Below, in pieces: positions 49,503 to 53,998 of a stretch of 53,998 nt of DNA (positions within the stretch are counted from its first letter, which is position 1; each line of letters starts with the position of its first letter). Position numbers and translations under genes: made by a program. This stretch comes from an uncultured delta proteobacterium. GTDB taxonomy: Bacteria; Myxococcota_A; Polyangia; Polyangiales; Polyangiaceae. The stretch is from assembly GCA_903892415.1 (NCBI GenBank), contig CAITIQ010000008.1:1-53998 (forward strand), in the 5' to 3' direction. Under the pieces are notes generated by a model. The model saw only the letters and a program-made list of their open reading frames with translations. It was not told where the DNA came from and did not search any database.

Positions 49503-50999
49503 GTGAAGCAGGCCCAGAATCAGAGGTCACGCACCCCTCGTGAACCACCGATCGTCGCGGGCCGAGTGCCCCCGCATGATCTCGACGCCGAAGCGGCCGT
49601 CATTTCGGCCATCTTGCTCAAGCAAGAAGCGCTGGATCAGGTTGCAGAGTTGTTGCGCCCAGAGCACTTCTATTCGGAGGCCAACGGCAAAATCTACGAG
49701 GCCACGGTCGAGTTGATTCGGCAGGGGTCCCCGGTTGATACCGTGCAAGTGGCCTCCTGGCTTCGCGATCGCGAGAGGCTCGCTCAGGTCGGTGGGGCTG
49801 CCTATCTCGCGCAGATCGTTGACGCGACGCCTGCTGTTGCGCACGTCCAGGCCCACGCGCGCACCGTCCGCGAGAAATGGCGTTTGCGGCGGCTGATCGC
49901 CGAGTGCCAACGCCTGGCCGCCGAGGGCTACGGGGACGTCGGTCAGGTGCAAGAGTTCATCGATGGTGCGGAGCAGTCGGTCTATGAGCTCGCTCGCACA
50001 GCGGAGGCCTCCAACGTCCAGCCGATCGCCCAGGTCTTGCGCGCAGCCTTCGAGCAGATCAGCAAGGCCGCCGAGCGCGGTGACCGCATCACCGGTGTTC
50101 CCACCGGCTACCCGAAGTTTGACGAGAAGACGGCCGGCCTTCACGACGGCGACTTGATGATCGTCGCGGCTCGCCCCGGTATGGGCAAGACCTCCTTCGT
50201 CCTCAACCTGGCGGTCAACGTCGCCTCGCCCCGCACCATCAACGTGCCCGGCCCCAATGACCGCAGTTACGGCGCCACTGAGCGCAGAGAGCCAGGCTAC
50301 GGCGTGGCGGTCTTCTCGCTCGAAATGCCGCGAGAACAGCTGGCCACTCGTATGGTCTGTTCCGAAGCTCGGGTGGACGTCGGCAAGTTGCGCGGTGGGC
50401 ATCTCACGCCTGAAGATTGGCGGCGGCTGACTGAAGCGGCCTCCTTCCTTTCGATGCTCCCAGTGTGGCTGGATGACACGCCGGCGATCGGTCTGCTTGA
50501 GGTCCGCGCCAAAGTGAGGCGCATGCAGGCCGAGTACAATCGCGGCGGCACGGCAGACAACCCTGACAAGCGCATCGGCCTGGTGATCATCGACTACTTG
50601 CAGCTGATGAGCGGCCGCCCCAACGCTCAAAGCCGCGAGCAGGAAATCAGCGAAATTTCCCGAGGTCTAAAGCAATTGGCCAAGGAGCTGCGGGTCCCGG
50701 TGATCGCTCTTTCCCAGCTCAACCGCGGCGTGGAAACGCGCGCTCAGAAAGACAAGCGTCCGCAGCTGAGCGATCTGCGCGAGTCCGGCGCTATCGAGCA
50801 GGACGCTGACACCATCGTCTTCATCTATCGCGACGACTACTACTTCCCAGAGACCAGCGAACACAAAGGCCTGGCCGAGCTGATCATCGCCAAGCAGCGA
50901 AACGGCCCGACCGGCAAAGTGTTCACGCGCTTCACCTCCTCCTGCACCCGCTTCGACAGCCTCCAAGCCGGGGACTACCCCGATACCGACACCGATTGA
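49503..50999 (+). CDS. dnaB: Replicative DNA helicase DnaB
   Basis: The 498-residue helicase has the N-terminal DnaB domain ('PPHDLDAEAAVISAIL') and the RecA-like motor: Walker A 'ARPGMGKT' (223-230), Walker B 'IGLVIIDYLQLM', 'VIALSQLNRGVE' and the arginine finger region 'IAKQRNGPTG'. It unwinds DNA at the fork. An extra 25 or so residues (about 242-266, 'RTINVPGPNDRSYGATERRE') lie between Walker A and 'VAVFSLEM', where most DnaB proteins have only a short turn. The start is GTG 49503. Confidence 0.95.
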   Translation: MKQAQNQRSRTPREPPIVAGRVPPHDLDAEAAVISAILLKQEALDQVAELLRPEHFYSEANGKIYEATVELIRQGSPVDTVQVASWLRDRERLAQVGGAAYLAQIVDATPAVAHVQAHARTVREKWRLRRLIAECQRLAAEGYGDVGQVQEFIDGAEQSVYELARTAEASNVQPIAQVLRAAFEQISKAAERGDRITGVPTGYPKFDEKTAGLHDGDLMIVAARPGMGKTSFVLNLAVNVASPRTINVPGPNDRSYGATERREPGYGVAVFSLEMPREQLATRMVCSEARVDVGKLRGGHLTPEDWRRLTEAASFLSMLPVWLDDTPAIGLLEVRAKVRRMQAEYNRGGTADNPDKRIGLVIIDYLQLMSGRPNAQSREQEISEISRGLKQLAKELRVPVIALSQLNRGVETRAQKDKRPQLSDLRESGAIEQDADTIVFIYRDDYYFPETSEHKGLAELIIAKQRNGPTGKVFTRFTSSCTRFDSLQAGDYPDTDTD

Positions 51000-51010
51000 G
51001 GACTCTCCGC

Positions 51011-51445
51011 ATGCCTAGCTGGGTCGTGGCCGCGCTCGTTGCGAGCCTTTGTTTTGGTGCTCACTACCTGATGCTTCGCGCGGCCAGCGGGCGAATCGGC
51101 GACGCCTTTGGTGGGTTCCTGCTCGAGTCGGCTGCAGCGGTAGGGCTCTTGGTGCTGATGATCGTGTTGCCCAAAGACGAGATCGCGACGACCAGCGGAG
51201 GCGTTGTCTGGTCGCTGTTATCGGGCCTCATGATCACCGGTGGTGTCACCCTGTTGTTCATGTCGCTGCGCCTCGGCGGCCCCGTTGCTGGGACCGGGAC
51301 GATCGCTCTCGGCGGCGGCGTCGCCATTGCGGCCTTGCTTGCTCCTTTCATTTTCCGCGAGGCCATCACCACCCGTCGGGTGATCGGCGTGCTGTTGGGG
51401 CTCGCGGCAACCGTGTTGCTCTCGACCGAGCCTGCGCCGAAGTGA
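51011..51445 (+). CDS. Small EamA/DMT-type membrane protein
   Basis: The 144-residue product (ATG 51011, 12 bases after dnaB) has four to five hydrophobic helices and ends with 'RRVIGVLLGLAATVLLS', the usual end of an EamA repeat. At half the size of standard DMT transporters it probably works as a dimer, like small multidrug-resistance-type proteins. The substrate is unknown. Confidence 0.78.
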   Translation: MPSWVVAALVASLCFGAHYLMLRAASGRIGDAFGGFLLESAAAVGLLVLMIVLPKDEIATTSGGVVWSLLSGLMITGGVTLLFMSLRLGGPVAGTGTIALGGGVAIAALLAPFIFREAITTRRVIGVLLGLAATVLLSTEPAPK

Positions 51446-51634
51446 TTCAACCGAAGGTTGATGCAGTGAACAGAATGCCTCGGGCCCTCTTCGATAAAAA
51501 CGGCCGCAGGCCCGATTGAACTTCGACTTGGCACGAGTCATTCCTCTGGGAGGAGCGAGTCCGTGGAGGTCTCGGCCCAACATCTTCCCCAAGCATCCTT
51601 GGCTTCGTCTGTCGAACCTTGGATGGCTTGGAGC

Positions 51635-52855
51635 ATGAAGCACTGGCTGGTGAGCGCGGCGCTTTGCGCCACCTCTTGCGCAGCTCCTCAGCAATCCGGC
51701 GAAATATCGGTGTTGCCCGGCGCCTCTGAGCGCTTTCTGCTGGCGATGCGCGTCGGCTATCTTGGGGACTTCGATCGGGCGATGGTCCCCGGGGACGTTC
51801 GCAAGGTGTTCGACGAGGTGCAGCTGCCGCGCGGGGATTCACGGGGAGGGCGGCTCGCCGACTATTCGCTCGAGAACGGTCACTTCTTGGCCGTGGTTGC
51901 GGCGGTGGATGGCACCGCGCGTGGCGGGAGGCTCCTGGACCTGGCACGCAAACCAAAGCTAACCGACAGTCTCGAACGCACTTCGCTCGAGGTGCTCGGC
52001 GTTCCGGTCTTGTACGAGACCCTGCTCACCGGCTTCGACGAGGCCACGCAGGCGGCCTACGTCGAAGTGAGTGCTCGGGTGGACCTCTCGGCGCAAGGCG
52101 GACCAGCGCTCACGGTCTCCACCCGTTATGACGCGGCACCGGGCGTGGAGGGCGTGCTCTCGCATACCCACGTAAAAACTGAGCGCGCCGCCAGCCCCGA
52201 GTGGCGAAAGGCACAAGCGGAGCTCGCCGAGCCGACCCCGCTGCTTCAGGAGGAGCTATTCGTTCGGTTGGGGCAAGCCGTGCAAGTTGGCAAAGACGCC
52301 GACTACGGCGCAGCTCTCGGCGCAGACGGTGGCACCCTGCTAAGGCCGTTGGGCTACGGCAAAGTGACGCTCGCAGAGCCCGAAGCTTCGGCCGGCCAAC
52401 GCGTGAGCTGGCTGGTTGGGCAGGAACAGCTCCCGGCCGAGGGGCAGGCTGTCGTGCTTTCGCGCATCTTCTCTTCGCTGGAACGCTCGGATTCAGCCGC
52501 GTTGGCGGTGGCCTTGGCCAAGGCCAGCGGGGAAGAAGTCGGCGACATCGAGTTGCGGGTCGAGGGCTACGGGCCCGGGACCGCCCCGTTCCAACGCGCT
52601 AATATACAATTTAGTCGAGCCGGCGCGGCGCCCATCACCGTGTGCAACGCGCTAACCACGGGTGAAGACGCACACTTTGCTTTCTCCCTCCCGGCCGGGA
52701 CGTACCGCGTCGAGTTGCAAGCGACGGGCATCGCGAGTTACCCGGTCGAGCTCGTGGTCCTGGGGGAGCGCCGTGGCTTTGCGGCAGTTTCGGTCAAGGT
52801 GGCGGAGGGGGCGGGGGCTTGGAGCTGTCCAGCCAGCGAGACGAAGAGGCCCTAA
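51635..52855 (+). CDS. Lipoprotein of unknown function
   Basis: From ATG 51635 the product is 406 residues; a longer frame to 51563 is unlikely because the signal peptide (MKHWLVSAALCATSC, Cys15) begins here. The mature protein has two beta-rich halves; the C-terminal 80 residues ('FAFSLPAGTYRVELQATG') resemble a carboxypeptidase-regulatory-like beta sandwich. Its stop is one base from that of the convergent methyltransferase gene. The 190-bp gap before it holds two hairpins (51447-51461 and 51478-51516) without T-runs. Confidence 0.75.
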   Translation: MKHWLVSAALCATSCAAPQQSGEISVLPGASERFLLAMRVGYLGDFDRAMVPGDVRKVFDEVQLPRGDSRGGRLADYSLENGHFLAVVAAVDGTARGGRLLDLARKPKLTDSLERTSLEVLGVPVLYETLLTGFDEATQAAYVEVSARVDLSAQGGPALTVSTRYDAAPGVEGVLSHTHVKTERAASPEWRKAQAELAEPTPLLQEELFVRLGQAVQVGKDADYGAALGADGGTLLRPLGYGKVTLAEPEASAGQRVSWLVGQEQLPAEGQAVVLSRIFSSLERSDSAALAVALAKASGEEVGDIELRVEGYGPGTAPFQRANIQFSRAGAAPITVCNALTTGEDAHFAFSLPAGTYRVELQATGIASYPVELVVLGERRGFAAVSVKVAEGAGAWSCPASETKRP

Positions 52856-52856
52856 C

Positions 52857-53684
52857 TCAGGCTTTGGTCCCGCTCACGATTGGCACCATCCACACGGCAT
52901 ACTGCTCCGGGTCCTCGATGCTCGCGATCACTTGATCGAAGCCAGCGCGAAACCACTCGGGGGAACGGCTCGAGCCGCTTGCCAAGGCCTCCACATACCC
53001 ATCGCGCCAGGCCCGCATGATGTCCGCAAACACCGTGCGTTCGACGCGCACCGTGTCGACGATCACATAGTCGACCCGTAGGTCGATAAAACCTGCCTGC
53101 CGCATCAGAGACCAGGTGCGCCGGCCGATGCGAGCGTCGGTGTTGGTGCGCGCGGCATATTGCACGGGTCCGTCTCGCCACAGCTCGTCCGGATCGAGCG
53201 CCGCTACCATCATATGCAGCATCCCATAGTCCTCCGTGAGGATATGCGCATAACCACCTGGCCGCAGCACCCGCGCAAGCTCGCTAATTACCAATTCTGG
53301 CGTAGGGATCGCCTGCAGTACATGTCTGCAGGCTACGAGGTCGAATGAGCCCTCAGGGTACTGCAATTGAAAGGCGTCGCCCTGTTCGAATTGCAGCCGC
53401 GGTGCGAGCGCTTGGTGCCTATTGCGCGCAAGCTCCACCGAGGAGCTCAGTACGTCGACGCCGGTAACGGTGGCCTCCGGCCACAGCTGTGCCAGCCGTG
53501 AGCTGAACTCACCGGTCCCAGCGCCGACATCGAGCACCCGCGCGGCGCCTCGGTAGCGGTCCAGCAGCGGTAGCTCTTGCGGCCAAATTGCGCTGATCTG
53601 TGCGGCGAGGGTGCGCACCATGGACTCGTCGGCCATTTGCGATGCCTGCGGGTTCCGAGTGTGGTCGAGCGACGGGCTGCTCAT
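52857..53684 (-). CDS. Class I SAM-dependent methyltransferase
   Basis: The 275-residue enzyme has SAM motif I 'VLDVGAGTGEFSSRL', the acidic residue at the end of strand 2 ('VTGVDVLSSSVELA'), 'FEQGDAFQL' and 'DLVACRHVLQAIPTPELVISE', with 'VLRPGGYAHIL' at motif III. The form is of the UbiE/small-molecule type. The substrate is not evident. Confidence 0.9.
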   Translation of the reverse strand: MSSPSLDHTRNPQASQMADESMVRTLAAQISAIWPQELPLLDRYRGAARVLDVGAGTGEFSSRLAQLWPEATVTGVDVLSSSVELARNRHQALAPRLQFEQGDAFQLQYPEGSFDLVACRHVLQAIPTPELVISELARVLRPGGYAHILTEDYGMLHMMVAALDPDELWRDGPVQYAARTNTDARIGRRTWSLMRQAGFIDLRVDYVIVDTVRVERTVFADIMRAWRDGYVEALASGSSRSPEWFRAGFDQVIASIEDPEQYAVWMVPIVSGTKA

Positions 53685-53794
53685 CGAAGCTCCATACGGT
53701 GTTCTCGGCCGAGAGTGAATGACCCAGGAAGATGGTCAGAGTTGTGTGCCTGACTCCGGTGCACGCGGTGCTACGCTGCCCAGGCGGAGGCGCT

Positions 53795-53986
53795 ATGAGT
53801 CAAGGTCGTGGAGCGGTGCAGGCGGAATCTCGGGCCAAGGCCATGGTGGCAGGTGCAGCCACGGCCGGTGCGGTGACGCTGGGGGTCATCGGCTTGCCCG
53901 TCGTGGCCGGAATCGCTGCGGTTCCCGCCGTGGTGCTTACCTGGCGCTGGTGGAAGCACCGCAGCGTGAACGGTATTCGGTTCTAG
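53795..53986 (+). CDS. Short membrane protein
   Basis: From ATG 53795 (GGAGG six bases upstream) the product is 63 residues: a polar start and a Gly/Ala/Val-rich hydrophobic stretch (about 18-50) able to form one or two helices, ending 'WRWWKHRSVNG'. The frame opens earlier, but there is no ribosome site there. Function is unknown. Confidence 0.65.
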   Translation: MSQGRGAVQAESRAKAMVAGAATAGAVTLGVIGLPVVAGIAAVPAVVLTWRWWKHRSVNGIRF

Positions 53987-53998
53987 GAATCGGCGGCG

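Overview
The window is high-GC bacterial DNA that reads as Myxococcota, most likely a Polyangiales-type (Sorangium/Polyangium-like) myxobacterium. The evidence is many lipoproteins with Gly/Ser- or Ala/Ser/Pro-rich linkers, two proteins ending in MYXO-CTERM-like sorting signals, a paired DUF1552/DUF1592 secreted set, a eukaryotic-type Ser/Thr kinase with a C-terminal membrane anchor, and a retron whose reverse transcriptase closely resembles the Myxococcus Mx162 enzyme. No rRNA, tRNA, CRISPR array or insertion sequence was seen. This placement is an inference from content, not from a marker gene.

The most interesting locus is the left end (1-5627, minus strand). In transcription order it encodes a WGR-like/ARM-HEAT repeat protein, then a winged-helix/SWIM zinc-finger protein overlapping it by ATGA, then a roughly 234-nt non-coding RNA, then a retron-type reverse transcriptase cut by the window edge. 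The 331-bp gap before the reverse transcriptase holds the diagnostic retron RNA parts: a 22-bp a1/a2 inverted repeat (1504-1525 with 1292-1313), a short msr hairpin with a UUC loop (1468-1486) and an 18-bp msd stem (1352-1369 with 1407-1424). The gene content matches what I recall as type XIII retrons, a probable anti-phage system. A HEAT-like gene split over three frames lies just upstream (5705-8159), followed by a 359-bp region with two 44-bp structured repeats.

From 8.5 to 21.6 kb are mostly housekeeping and envelope genes: SUKH protein, SPFH lipoprotein, Cys-rich lipoproteins, ChrA transporter, methyltransferase lipoprotein, the dapA-dapB lysine/peptidoglycan pair, an MDR oxidoreductase, an SF2 helicase, grpE, an SDR enzyme and a DUF2171 protein. 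From 21.8 to 28.1 kb lie lipoproteins (one a beta-propeller with a CxxCH haem-type motif), a membrane protein with a PEGA-like tail and a Ser/Thr kinase. From 28.2 to 30.4 kb are ccmC, two small membrane proteins and an acyl-CoA dehydrogenase.

From 30.5 to 33.8 kb is a nitric-oxide/oxygen signalling set: an H-NOX haem sensor, a GAF-HNOBA-HisKA-HATPase-REC hybrid kinase, and a stand-alone Hpt protein on the opposite strand. The Hpt gene lies downstream of a cysteine synthase and a large subtilisin-like protease, and all three are probably co-transcribed. Next come selA, an amino-acid-type solute-binding lipoprotein, the DUF1592/DUF1552 pair, a MYXO-CTERM protein, a c-type haem lipoprotein and an outer-membrane-like protein. 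The right end holds a TetR regulator and a divergent cytochrome P450 with two matching palindromic operators between them, dnaB, a small DMT-type membrane protein, a lipoprotein, a methyltransferase and a short membrane protein.
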